64,000 bases of DNA from PALG01 sp964495885 (GTDB lineage: Bacteria; Bacteroidota; Bacteroidia; Flavobacteriales; Flavobacteriaceae), in contig CAZBWO010000004.1 of NCBI GenBank assembly GCA_964495885.1, positions 62,001-126,000 on the forward strand, read 5' to 3'. The first letter of the stretch is position 1, and every line of letters begins with the position of its first letter. The position numbers were made by a program, and so were the translations under genes. The notes under the pieces were generated by a model that was not told the DNA's origin, searched no databases, and saw nothing but the letters and a program-made list of their open reading frames with translations. This document shows positions 6,496 through 15,613 of the stretch, piece after piece.

Positions 6496-8304
6496 TTACT
6501 CTTCTTCTTTCCCAAGATATTTCCGTTCCAATTCTGCTTGAAACTCTTCCATTACTGGCTTTACGGTACTTTCGGGGAGATCTGCAATTCTAATATACAT
6601 CAAACCATCTATGGCATTATTGAAAAGGGGGTCTACGTTAAACGCAACCACTTTTGCATTTTGTTTGATGTATTTTTTGATAAGCACTGGCAACCGAAGA
6701 CTCCCTGGTTCCACCTCATCAATAAGCTTGTCGAATTTATTCAAATCGGCTTCAGACTCATCAAAAATAAAGTCTTTATCGGCATCTTTCAGTTTTACTT
6801 TATACTCTTTCTTCGGCTTGACATATTGCGCCACATAAGGATCATAGTAATTAGACTTCATGAATTCAATCATCAAACTTTTACTAAATTCTGAAAACTT
6901 ATTACTAATACTAACCCCACCTATCAAATAACGGTGCTCTGGAAACCGAAGCGTGGTATGTACAATTCCCTTCCAAAGAAGGAAAAGCGGCATGGGGCGT
7001 TGTTGGTATTCCTTAACAATGAACGCACGACCCATTTCAATGGATTTGCTCATCATGTCATGTAATTCGGGATCAAACCTAAATAGGTCCTGCAAATAAA
7101 ACCCATCAATCCCGTATTGCGCATAAATATGTGCCCCAAGTCCCATTCGATATGCACCGGCAATCATTTGGGCATCATCATCCCATAGGAACATGTGGTG
7201 GTAATAGGAGTCAAACTTATCAAGATCTGTTGCATTATTGGTTCCCTCTCCAACTTCCCTAAAGGTAATTTCCCTAAGCCTGCCTATTTCCTGCAAAATA
7301 TTTGGAATGGCATCTGCCTGCGCCAAGAATACTTCATAGTTTTTGCTAATCAATAGTCGTTTATCCCTTTGCCGCAACTCCTCTACTTCCGCTTTCATGG
7401 CAGAGGTTGGAATGGGACCCGCGATTTTTTTGGGAGGCTTCGGAATCTTTAAGGTTTTAGGAATGGTTTCCAGTAATTTTTTCTTTTCAAACGGATTGGA
7501 CAACATGTAGGTCTTCTTCCGAAGAAACTCTGTGAAATCTTGTAAATCTTCGTGTTCGGCTTGATCTGAAACCGAAATGGGATTGCCAATCCGTACTTTA
7601 ATGATCCTTTCCTTTTGCGTAAGTAATTCTGAAGGCAATTTAGCCGTTCGAAGGGTATCATTTAATTTGGCCAACCTATAAAATAACTTGCTATTTTTCG
7701 CATGAAAATAGATGGGTACCACAGGAACTTCCGCCTTTTTGATAAGTTTCATTGCAGCTACTTCCCAGGGTTTGTCCACCATTAATTTACCATCCCTATA
7801 AGTGGAAACTTCCCCTGCAGGGAAAATCCCCAACGGATGCTCTTCTGCCATATGTTTCAAGGCAGCTTTAAACCCCATGACACTACTCTTGGCATCCTTA
7901 TGGGTTTCAAAAGGATTTACCGGCATCACGAAAGGCTTTAAAGGCTCAATACGGTGCAATAGGAAATTGGCAATGATTTTAAAATCAGGGCGGTGTTCCA
8001 ATAAAAACTTCAGCAATAAAATACCATCAATACCTCCCAAGGGGTGATTGGAAATAGTAATAAAAGCTCCACTTTTAGGAATTCGTTTGAGGTCTTCCTC
8101 GGGAATTTCAAAATTAATTTCAAATTCTTTCAACAGACCATTAATGAACTCTAGATCCTGTAGATGCTTATTTCTGTCGTAAATTTTATTAAGCGTGGAA
8201 ATTTTAAGGACTTTCATAAGAATCCAACCCATAGAAGTCCCTATAAAACCAAGGTTATCAACCTTGATTGCTTTAGCAACTTCCTTGGCATTTACAAGTC
8301 CCAT
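6496..8304 (-). CDS. bifunctional PlsC/OlsB-type acyltransferase (OlsF-like)
   Basis: A 602-residue two-domain enzyme. The first part (about 75-290) is a PlsC-type O-acyltransferase with NHPLGGID (H87, D93) and FPAGE (161-165). The second (about 320-520) is an OlsB-like GNAT N-acyltransferase with FREVGEG, AGAYRMGLG and the LQDLFRFDP and SIEMGRAFI blocks. This architecture is that of OlsF, reported from Serratia and Flavobacterium, which makes ornithine lipids by N- then O-acylation; related pairs make glycine lipids in Bacteroides. Head group is not fixed by sequence. A -7 box lies at 8337. The tail is Glu-rich. Confidence 0.8.
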   Translation of the reverse strand: MGLVNAKEVAKAIKVDNLGFIGTSMGWILMKVLKISTLNKIYDRNKHLQDLEFINGLLKEFEINFEIPEEDLKRIPKSGAFITISNHPLGGIDGILLLKFLLEHRPDFKIIANFLLHRIEPLKPFVMPVNPFETHKDAKSSVMGFKAALKHMAEEHPLGIFPAGEVSTYRDGKLMVDKPWEVAAMKLIKKAEVPVVPIYFHAKNSKLFYRLAKLNDTLRTAKLPSELLTQKERIIKVRIGNPISVSDQAEHEDLQDFTEFLRKKTYMLSNPFEKKKLLETIPKTLKIPKPPKKIAGPIPTSAMKAEVEELRQRDKRLLISKNYEVFLAQADAIPNILQEIGRLREITFREVGEGTNNATDLDKFDSYYHHMFLWDDDAQMIAGAYRMGLGAHIYAQYGIDGFYLQDLFRFDPELHDMMSKSIEMGRAFIVKEYQQRPMPLFLLWKGIVHTTLRFPEHRYLIGGVSISNKFSEFSKSLMIEFMKSNYYDPYVAQYVKPKKEYKVKLKDADKDFIFDESEADLNKFDKLIDEVEPGSLRLPVLIKKYIKQNAKVVAFNVDPLFNNAIDGLMYIRIADLPESTVKPVMEEFQAELERKYLGKEEE

Positions 8305-8336
8305 ATTGGTTAGATGTTGATCAAATTTGTTCTACA

Positions 8337-8344
8337 CAAATATA
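8337..8344 (-). promoter_or_regulatory. -7 box TATATTTG of olsF-like gene
   Basis: On the minus strand TATATTTG exactly fits TAnnTTTG, 32 bases before the acyltransferase ATG. A -33 TTG is not obvious. Confidence 0.5.
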
Positions 8345-8367
8345 GCGAAACCTACAGAATGGTTTAC

Positions 8368-9624
8368 CTATTCATTTACAATGAGTTGTACTGTTTCACC
8401 TGTTTCCTGTTTTAACAATACCTTTTTTCCTTGTACTAAGGACTGAATCTCAACGGGTTTACTGTGTCTAATCGTATACAGTGTCACTCCTTCATAAAAG
8501 GTGACATTAAATTTTTCCTTCAATTTGGCTAGCAATGATGGCAACTTATTGAACTTATTATCAATACAAACCGAAAAACTAATGGCGGAATTCTGCATCA
8601 ACTCTACCTTCATTTTATAATGATGCAGTAGGCTAAAAACTTCTCCTATATTATCTTCCATCATAAAACTGAAGTCAAGTGAAGAAAGTGAAATAAGCAC
8701 CCTATTCTTGCGTAAAATAAAACAAGAGGTCATGGGATCTAATTGTACACCTTTCCCTACACAGGTGCCTGGCAAACTAGGATCTTCAAATGATTTTACA
8801 AACAACGGAATTTCTTTTCGCTGAAGGGGCTGTAGCGTTTTAGGGTGTATCACGGAAGCCCCATAAAAAGCCAACTCTATGGCTTCCCTGTAAGAGATTT
8901 GATGCAACAATGTAGTTTCTGAAAAATACCTAGGGTCTGCATTCAACACCCCATGTACATCCTTCCAAATGGTTACATTTTCAGCATTGAGACAATACGC
9001 AAAAATGGCTGCCGTATAGTCACTTCCTTCCCGCCCCAAGGTGGTGGTGAAATTATTTTCAGACTCTGAACCTAAAAAACCTTGCGTAATGGTAATTCCA
9101 GATTTCTTTACTTTTTCAGAAATGTTGGCTTGGGTTAGCTCCCAATCTACTTTTGCATCCCGGTAATAATCGTCGGTACAAATACAAGTTCTCACATCCA
9201 ACCATTGGTTCTCCAATCCGGATTCATTAAGGTAGGCAGAAACAATAGTCGTGGAGATTAATTCTCCTGTGCTTACCACTTGATCATATACAAAAGCGTG
9301 GTTTTTAGATTTATTGGTGTCTAAAAATCCGCGAAGGGACTCAAACCAACCATTGGTTTTTTTAAATATTTCATGGGAAGGATTAGGAAACAATCCTTCC
9401 AGAATATCGCGATGGAATTGGTAGACTTCGGAAATCTTTGCCTCTAGTGATTCAGGTTCCTGAAAATAACAATGAACCACTTCCTCTAAGGCATTGGTGG
9501 TTTTTCCCATTGCCGAAACAACTACCACCAAATTTTTTTGATTTGTGAAATCGAGTACTTTTTTTACATTCATCACGCCTTCGGCATCCTTCACCGAAGC
9601 ACCACCAAACTTAAACACTTTCAT
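8368..9624 (-). CDS. lysC: aspartate kinase, monofunctional
   Basis: A 418-residue aspartokinase, which phosphorylates aspartate as the first step to lysine, threonine and methionine. It has KFGGAS at 4-9, SAMGKTTNAL, TTLGREGSDYTAA and the WKDVHGVLNADPR block. The C-terminal part is a weak ACT-like pair, typical of Bacteroidota monofunctional forms. The ATG is shared with the end of the upstream GNAT gene (ATGA at 9621-9624), so the two are co-translated. Feedback ligand cannot be told. Confidence 0.92.
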   Translation of the reverse strand: MKVFKFGGASVKDAEGVMNVKKVLDFTNQKNLVVVVSAMGKTTNALEEVVHCYFQEPESLEAKISEVYQFHRDILEGLFPNPSHEIFKKTNGWFESLRGFLDTNKSKNHAFVYDQVVSTGELISTTIVSAYLNESGLENQWLDVRTCICTDDYYRDAKVDWELTQANISEKVKKSGITITQGFLGSESENNFTTTLGREGSDYTAAIFAYCLNAENVTIWKDVHGVLNADPRYFSETTLLHQISYREAIELAFYGASVIHPKTLQPLQRKEIPLFVKSFEDPSLPGTCVGKGVQLDPMTSCFILRKNRVLISLSSLDFSFMMEDNIGEVFSLLHHYKMKVELMQNSAISFSVCIDNKFNKLPSLLAKLKEKFNVTFYEGVTLYTIRHSKPVEIQSLVQGKKVLLKQETGETVQLIVNE

Positions 9625-10097
9625 AGGTTCATATATTTTTCAAGTGCATCCTTACTAAAATCTACGCGCCACCAGTCATTTAATACTTTCGCCCCGGTTC
9701 GTTCATAAAACTGAATGGCCCCAGTATTCCAACCAATGACCTCCCAGTTCACCCTTTTTACATCATGCGCTAAAGCAAATTCCATGACTCTTCGGTACAG
9801 TTGCTCCCCAATACCCTTTCCACGCATGGATTGTGTCACGATCAAATCTTCCAAATGAACAGTTTTCCCCTTCCATGTTGAAAACCGAAAATAAAGCAGT
9901 GCCATCCCCACAATGGTTCCGGAAACTTCAGCAACAAAACAATAATATTGTGGGTTCTTTCCAAAGCCTGCATCTTCTAATTCAGCAACGGTCACTTCAA
10001 CGGCATCTGGTTCCTTTTCATAAATTGCCAGCTCTTTTATGAGTTCCAAAATTTGAGGAAGGTCTTTCCTTTCGGCATTTCTTATAATGGCTTCCAT
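9621..10097 (-). CDS. GNAT-family N-acetyltransferase
   Basis: A 158-residue GNAT protein. It opens with IIRNAERKDLPQILELIKEL, and the acetyl-CoA motif is QSMRGKGIGEQLYRRV, followed by NWEVIGWNTGAIQFYERTGA and WWRVDF near the end. This matches the diamine/thialysine-acetyltransferase-like subgroup (SSAT family), but the substrate is unknown. Start ATG 10097 is preferred over an in-frame GTG at 10115, since alignable sequence begins there. It overlaps lysC by four bases. Confidence 0.82.
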   Translation of the reverse strand: MEAIIRNAERKDLPQILELIKELAIYEKEPDAVEVTVAELEDAGFGKNPQYYCFVAEVSGTIVGMALLYFRFSTWKGKTVHLEDLIVTQSMRGKGIGEQLYRRVMEFALAHDVKRVNWEVIGWNTGAIQFYERTGAKVLNDWWRVDFSKDALEKYMNL

Positions 10098-10177
10098 GGC
10101 GAACAATTGACCCACAAATATCGTTTCTATTTCTTAAAAAACCCCGATATTTGCTGCAAATTCACAACCTTTCCAGC

Positions 10178-11194
10178 ATGATGCCACAGAAAAACAAGAC
10201 GCTAGGGGAATTCATTATTGAAAATCAGGGCGAATTCAAGTATTCCTCCGGAGAACTTTCCAGGCTTATTAATTCTATTAGATTAGCGGCTAAAGTTGTA
10301 AATCATGAAGTAAATAAGGCAGGATTGGTTGATATTTTAGGAGCTGCTGGAGACACAAACATACAAGGAGAGGATCAACAAAAACTTGATGTATATGCCA
10401 ATACCGCCTTTATTAAAACGCTAACTAACCGTGAAATTGTCTGCGGAATTGCCAGTGAAGAGGAGGATGATTTCATTACCATCAAAGGAAGGAACGAAAA
10501 AAACGATAATAAATATGTGGTACTGATTGATCCTTTGGACGGTTCTTCCAATATTGATGTAAATGTTTCCGTAGGAACTATTTTTTCAGTCTACCGAAGG
10601 GTCACCCCAGAGGGAACTCCCGTTACCTTGGAGGATTTTTTACAACCTGGCCACAAACAAGTAGCGGCAGGCTATATCATCTATGGAACCTCAACCATGA
10701 TTGTGTATACCACAGGACATGGGGTGAACGGATTTACCCTAAATCCTGCCATTGGAACCTATTACCTATCACATCCCAACATGCAATTCCCAAAAGATGG
10801 GCAGATATATTCTGTGAATGAGGGAAATTATGTGCATTTCCCCCAAGGTGTGAAAGATTACATTAAATACTGTCAAAAGGAAGAAGGGGATCGCCCCTAT
10901 ACTTCCCGATATATTGGGTCATTGGTTTCAGACTTTCACCGAAATATGATCAAAGGCGGCATCTACATTTATCCAAATACTGCTAAAGACCCCGAGGGAA
11001 AACTACGTTTGTTGTATGAATGTAATCCTATGGCATTTATTGCAGAACAAGCCGGAGGGAAAGCGAGCGACGGCTATCAAAGAATTATGGATATCCAACC
11101 TACCCAATTGCACCAAAGAACCCCCTTTATTTGCGGAAGCACCAATATGGTAGAAAAAGCAGAAGGGTTCATGCAATTGCACAAACCCTCCTAA
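10178..11194 (+). CDS. fbp: class I fructose-1,6-bisphosphatase
   Basis: A 338-residue FBPase of gluconeogenesis, removing the 1-phosphate from fructose 1,6-bisphosphate. Metal-site residues are in IASEEED (91-97) and the diagnostic DPLDGSSNIDVN (118-129). Later blocks YIGSLVSDFHRN and GGIYIYPNT hold the sugar-binding region. The start is ATG 10178 or 10181; an in-frame TTG at 10151 lies within the likely promoter (GATATTTG at 10146-10153, one mismatch to TAnnTTTG) and is not used. It is divergent from the GNAT-lysC pair. Confidence 0.93.
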   Translation: MMPQKNKTLGEFIIENQGEFKYSSGELSRLINSIRLAAKVVNHEVNKAGLVDILGAAGDTNIQGEDQQKLDVYANTAFIKTLTNREIVCGIASEEEDDFITIKGRNEKNDNKYVVLIDPLDGSSNIDVNVSVGTIFSVYRRVTPEGTPVTLEDFLQPGHKQVAAGYIIYGTSTMIVYTTGHGVNGFTLNPAIGTYYLSHPNMQFPKDGQIYSVNEGNYVHFPQGVKDYIKYCQKEEGDRPYTSRYIGSLVSDFHRNMIKGGIYIYPNTAKDPEGKLRLLYECNPMAFIAEQAGGKASDGYQRIMDIQPTQLHQRTPFICGSTNMVEKAEGFMQLHKPS

Positions 11195-11215
11195 AATATC
11201 TTATTAATGTTATTG

Positions 11216-11638
11216 TTATTTATTTAAAAGATAGCGGTAATCTTCCAAATCAAGGCCTCCCTTAAAAATTTCCACAGATCTTTTAATAAGTTTTTGCGCC
11301 AATTCCTCAGTATATCCTAAACCAATTGCATACTTTTCAATAAGCATTCTTTCCTGGTCATTAATTTCATTATCGGCAAAAATCATTTTGAATAAATCCA
11401 ACATACGCTCCAAACGCTCATCTGCACTATTAGATCCGCTAATTGGGTATTTGGAAGGGTCCTTCAGGATTTCTTGATATTCTGATTCTGAAACATCCAA
11501 CTTAGTTGAAAATCGCTTCAATAATTTTGCTTCTTCTTCATGAATACCTCCGTGGGTGTAAGCAATATTTGCCAAAGAGGCAAAATGGGCCAAGTTTCTT
11601 TTATGGGTTCCGCTGGAAAATAAATCGGTAAATGACAT
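11216..11638 (-). CDS. TerB-like protein
   Basis: A 140-residue all-helical protein with the TerB/DjlA-N fold: ANIAYTHGGIHEEEAKLL with a conserved acidic metal site, then FADNEINDQERMLIEKY in the second repeat. TerB proteins were first linked to tellurite resistance, but stand-alone members are widespread and their role is unclear. No other ter gene is near. It converges on fbp with only a 21-base gap. Confidence 0.8.
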   Translation of the reverse strand: MSFTDLFSSGTHKRNLAHFASLANIAYTHGGIHEEEAKLLKRFSTKLDVSESEYQEILKDPSKYPISGSNSADERLERMLDLFKMIFADNEINDQERMLIEKYAIGLGYTEELAQKLIKRSVEIFKGGLDLEDYRYLLNK

Positions 11639-11718
11639 AGCTCTTAATTAATGCTGCAAATATAAAATTTGTAAATCGTTTTTCCCTGAAAAATTCACCT
11701 AAAAATAACCTTCGCCGC

Positions 11719-11748
11719 TTTGTGCGAAAGCTAGGTTTATTATCTTTG
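11719..11748 (+). promoter_or_regulatory. mfd promoter, TTTG-N18-TATCTTTG
   Basis: A -33 element TTTG (11719-11722) and -7 box TATCTTTG (11741-11748) in the Bacteroidota arrangement. The ATG of mfd starts only 8 bases after the -7 box, so the mRNA would begin at or within a few bases of the start codon. Confidence 0.65.
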
Positions 11749-11755
11749 CCCCGCA

Positions 11756-14700
11756 ATGAGCAAAACCTTGGTCCAGTCGTTGTATGTACAGTCTTCGAAA
11801 ACCCGAAAACTAGGGGAAGCTATTGCCCAAAAAGAACCTGCGATCCTTGCCAAAGGCCTTACTGGCTCTTCTTTATCACTGGTTGTTTCCCATCTTTTTA
11901 AAGCCACGGAAATTCCTTTTTTATTTGTGCTGAACGATAAAGAAGAAGCAGCCTATCACCTGAACGATTTAGAGCAATTACTGGGAGAGGAAAATGTACT
12001 TTTTTACCCCGGAAGCTATCGTAGGCCTTACCAAATAGAAGAAACAGACAATGCCAATGTCTTGTTGCGAAGTGAAGTACTTAACCGCATTAACTCCAGA
12101 AAAAAACCAGCCCTAATCGTAAGCTACCCCGAAGCACTTTTTGAAAAGGTGGTTACCAGAAAGGAGCTGGAACGAAACACACTCAAACTCAAGGTAGGAG
12201 AAGAAGTCTCTGTTGATTTTGTAAATGAAGTGCTTTTTGAGTACCAGTTTAAACGTACAGATTTTGTGACAGAACCTGGTGAGTTTTCTGTGCGGGGAGG
12301 AATTTTGGATGTATTCTCCTTCAGCAATGATGAGCCTTACCGTATTGAGTTTTTTGGGGATGAAGTGGAAAGTATCCGCACCTTTGATGTAGAAACCCAA
12401 CTCTCACAGGAAACCCTCAAGAAAATTTCCATTATTCCCAATGTGGAAAACAAACTTATTCAGGAAAAAAGGGAGAGTTTTCTGAAGTACATTCCGGGTA
12501 AATCGGTGGTACTTGTTAAAAACGAAGCCCTCCTCCTTGGTGGTTTAGACAAACTTTTCCGAAAGGCAGAAGATACTTTCAAGGAAATGGATACTGAAAT
12601 AAAACTGAGTGAGCCCTCAGAATTGTTTTGCAACTCTGCTTTGCTTAGGGCACAAATGAAAGATTACACGAAGGTGTTTTTCTCTGAAGGGGAAACAGCC
12701 CCCACCTCTGAAATTACATTTTCCACTGCCCCACAACCTTCTTTCAACAAGCAATTCAATGTATTGATTGAGCATCTTAATGAGAATACCGAAGCGGGAA
12801 TTACCAATTATATTTTTTGTAGCAGCGAATCCCAAGCCAAACGGTTTCATGATATTTTTGAAGATGCCCAACAGCACGTAGACCAATTTGAAACCGTCGT
12901 TTTTCCTCTTTATAAAGGCTTTCGGGATAATGAGTTAAATATTGCCTGCTACACAGATCATCAAATTTTTGAGCGCTACCATAAATTCCACCTTAAAAAT
13001 GGCTATGCTAAAAAACAAGCCATCACACTTAAGGAACTTACCAATTTGGAAGTTGGGGACTATGTGACCCATATTGACCACGGAATTGGAAAATTTGGCG
13101 GACTCCAGAAAATTGAAGTGGAAGGTAAAACCCAAGAAGCCATCAAATTATTTTATGGCGAAAGGGATATTCTTTACTTAAGTATCCATTCGTTGCATAA
13201 AATTTCGAAATACAACGGAAAGGATGGCGCTGTCCCTAAAATCTACAAATTGGGAAGCGCCGCTTGGAAAAAACTAAAACAAAAAACCAAAAAAAGGGTC
13301 AAGGAAATCGCCTTCAGCCTTATTGAACTATATGCCAAAAGAAGGGTCCAGAAAGGGTATCAATACCATCCTGATTCTTACCTCCAGCTTGAATTGGAAT
13401 CTTCCTTTTTATACGAAGACACACCAGACCAAATAAAGGCTACCGAAGACATTAAAAAGGATATGGAAAGCGAGCGCCCAATGGATCGATTAATCTGTGG
13501 GGATGTAGGTTTTGGAAAAACCGAAGTAGCCATAAGGGCAGCCTTTAAGGCGGTAGATAATGGAAAGCAAGTAGCGGTTTTAGTGCCTACTACTATTTTG
13601 GCATTTCAGCATTTCAAAACTTTTTCTGAACGTTTGAAAGATCTGCCGGTAAATGTAAACTACCTCAATCGGTTTAGATCTACTAAACAACGAAGGGAAG
13701 TTCTGGACACTCTAAAAAATGGCACGTTGGATATTGTCATTGGCACCCACCAACTGGTAAACAAAACAGTTGAATTCAAAAACTTGGGATTACTCATCAT
13801 AGACGAAGAGCAAAAATTTGGAGTGGCTGTCAAAGATAAACTTAAAACCATCAAGGAAAATGTAGATACGCTTACATTAACCGCCACCCCTATTCCCAGG
13901 ACACTTCAGTTTAGCTTGATGGCTGCCCGTGATCTTTCGGTGATCAACACTCCGCCACCCAATCGCTATCCCGTAGAAACACAGGTTATCCGTTTTTCAG
14001 AAGAAATCATTCGGGATGCCATTCGGTATGAAATTTCACGGGGCGGACAAGTATTTTTTGTGCACAATAGAATTGAGAACATCAAAGAAGTAGCGGGCAT
14101 GTTGCAACGTTTAGTCCCAGATGCAAAAGTTGGAATTGGGCATGGCCAAATGGAAGGCAGAAAATTAGAGCAATTGATGTTGGCCTTTATGAATAATGAA
14201 TTTGATGTGTTGGTCTCTACCACAATTATTGAAAGCGGACTGGACGTCCCCAACGCCAATACTATTTTTATCAATAATGCCAATAATTTCGGATTAAGCG
14301 ATTTGCACCAAATGCGGGGGCGCGTGGGCAGAAGCAATAAAAAAGCGTTTTGCTATTTCATTACGCCACCCTACTCTGCCATGACCGATGATGCCCGAAA
14401 ACGAATCACTGCCTTAGAACAATTTAGCGAATTGGGTAGTGGGTTTCAAATTGCCATGAAGGATTTGGAAATTCGCGGTGCCGGTGATTTATTGGGCGGC
14501 GAACAAAGCGGATTTATCAATGAAATTGGTTTCGAAACCTATCAGAAAATCCTTTCGGAAGCAATTGATGAACTGAAAGAAAAAGAATTTAAGGATTTGT
14601 ATGCGGGGACTGAACATGAGAAAAAGGAATTCTTAAAGGAAACCACTATTGATACAGATTTTGAACTCCTCTTTCCAGATGATTACATCAATAACATTAC

Positions 14701-15118
14701 CGAACGATTGAACCTTTACACCAAGCTCAATGAGTTAAAAACCGAAGAAGAGCTTGCACAATTTGAAAGGGAATTAATCGATCGGTTTGGACCACTTCCC
14801 GTACAAACCGAAGACCTTTTAAATAGCGTTCGTATTAAATGGCTGGCCCTAGCTTTGGGATTGGAACGAATTGTAATGAAAAATGGTAGCTTCATTGGAT
14901 ATTTTATAAAAGACCAGCAAAGCGGATTTTATCAAGGGAAAACCTTCGGAAGGTTATTACAGTATGTCCAAAACCATCCACGTAAAATTACCCTAAAGGA
15001 AAAACAGACCAGAAACGGACTTCGATTGTTATTACGTTTTGAAAAAGCAAATTCGGTATCTGCTATCCTGAAGCAATTGCAAGAAATTATTCCTCAAGAA
15101 GTTTCAATAAATGAATAA
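11756..15118 (+). CDS. mfd: transcription-repair coupling factor
   Basis: A 1120-residue Mfd, the DNA translocase that removes stalled RNA polymerase and recruits UvrA. Domain order is normal: UvrB-like region (about 1-330), RNA-polymerase-interacting CarD-like domain (about 430-500, VGDYVTHIDHGIGKF), helicase domains with Walker A GDVGFGKTE (about 580-588), DEEQKFGV (about 682-689) and motif VI GRVGRS, then the C-terminal TRCF domain. The start has a promoter 8 bases upstream with no room for a leader. A small membrane-protein gene overlaps its stop codon. Confidence 0.97.
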   Translation: MSKTLVQSLYVQSSKTRKLGEAIAQKEPAILAKGLTGSSLSLVVSHLFKATEIPFLFVLNDKEEAAYHLNDLEQLLGEENVLFYPGSYRRPYQIEETDNANVLLRSEVLNRINSRKKPALIVSYPEALFEKVVTRKELERNTLKLKVGEEVSVDFVNEVLFEYQFKRTDFVTEPGEFSVRGGILDVFSFSNDEPYRIEFFGDEVESIRTFDVETQLSQETLKKISIIPNVENKLIQEKRESFLKYIPGKSVVLVKNEALLLGGLDKLFRKAEDTFKEMDTEIKLSEPSELFCNSALLRAQMKDYTKVFFSEGETAPTSEITFSTAPQPSFNKQFNVLIEHLNENTEAGITNYIFCSSESQAKRFHDIFEDAQQHVDQFETVVFPLYKGFRDNELNIACYTDHQIFERYHKFHLKNGYAKKQAITLKELTNLEVGDYVTHIDHGIGKFGGLQKIEVEGKTQEAIKLFYGERDILYLSIHSLHKISKYNGKDGAVPKIYKLGSAAWKKLKQKTKKRVKEIAFSLIELYAKRRVQKGYQYHPDSYLQLELESSFLYEDTPDQIKATEDIKKDMESERPMDRLICGDVGFGKTEVAIRAAFKAVDNGKQVAVLVPTTILAFQHFKTFSERLKDLPVNVNYLNRFRSTKQRREVLDTLKNGTLDIVIGTHQLVNKTVEFKNLGLLIIDEEQKFGVAVKDKLKTIKENVDTLTLTATPIPRTLQFSLMAARDLSVINTPPPNRYPVETQVIRFSEEIIRDAIRYEISRGGQVFFVHNRIENIKEVAGMLQRLVPDAKVGIGHGQMEGRKLEQLMLAFMNNEFDVLVSTTIIESGLDVPNANTIFINNANNFGLSDLHQMRGRVGRSNKKAFCYFITPPYSAMTDDARKRITALEQFSELGSGFQIAMKDLEIRGAGDLLGGEQSGFINEIGFETYQKILSEAIDELKEKEFKDLYAGTEHEKKEFLKETTIDTDFELLFPDDYINNITERLNLYTKLNELKTEEELAQFERELIDRFGPLPVQTEDLLNSVRIKWLALALGLERIVMKNGSFIGYFIKDQQSGFYQGKTFGRLLQYVQNHPRKITLKEKQTRNGLRLLLRFEKANSVSAILKQLQEIIPQEVSINE

Positions 15119-15260
15119 AAACTGGTCCTATGGGCTTATGGTAATTGCAGCCATTATTACCATTTTTGGCTTGGTGACGGGAAAATTCCTGTTTTTCCTA
15201 ATTTGGCTTCCGTTGGGGTTTTTATTCCGAAAGAAAAAGAACGATACTCCTCAAAAATGA
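15111..15260 (+). CDS. 49-residue membrane protein
   Basis: ATG 15111 lies within the last codons of mfd (TAA 15116-15118), so translation would be coupled. The 49 residues form two short hydrophobic stretches: YGLMVIAAIITIFGLVTG (about 7-24) and FLFFLIWLPLGFLF (about 26-39), followed by the basic end RKKKNDTPQK. There is no known domain. The composition, the position and the positively charged tail support a real small inner-membrane protein. Its last 10 bases overlap the 3' end of the opposing yraN-like gene. Confidence 0.6.
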   Translation: MNKNWSYGLMVIAAIITIFGLVTGKFLFFLIWLPLGFLFRKKKNDTPQK

Positions 15261-15613
15261 TAGAATGCATTTTCAAAATGCTCAAGGGATTCTTCTTTTT
15301 TATTTTTCAGCACGGCAATAATATCAAACCGAACCTCCACATCCAACTGTTGGGAAACAATGTATTCATTGGCCGCTTTAACCAATAGTTTGATTTTACT
15401 TTTTGAAACAAATTCCTGTGGATCACCAAACACAGCACTATTACGGGTTTTCACCTCCACAATGACCACGGTATCTTCCTCTTTTTGGGCAATGATGTCA
15501 ATTTCTGCCTTTTGGAATGTAAAATTGCGTTCCAAAATGGTATAGCCTTGCTTCAGTAAAAAGGCGACGGCAAGGTCTTCCCCCAATTTCCCCAGTTCGT
15601 TGTGGTAGGCCAT
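15251..15613 (-). CDS. YraN/UPF0102 family protein, nuclease-like
   Basis: A 120-residue protein of the YraN family with a restriction-endonuclease-like core. It has LGKLGEDLAVAFLLKQGY at the start, the acidic pair AEIDIIAQ and the following VEVKTR (E-x-K), which form the PD-(D/E)XK-like site. Activity is unproven in most species; genetic context elsewhere suggests DNA uptake or repair. Its start abuts the stop of the LD-carboxypeptidase gene with no gap, so both are one operon. Confidence 0.88.
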   Translation of the reverse strand: MAYHNELGKLGEDLAVAFLLKQGYTILERNFTFQKAEIDIIAQKEEDTVVIVEVKTRNSAVFGDPQEFVSKSKIKLLVKAANEYIVSQQLDVEVRFDIIAVLKNKKEESLEHFENAFYHF

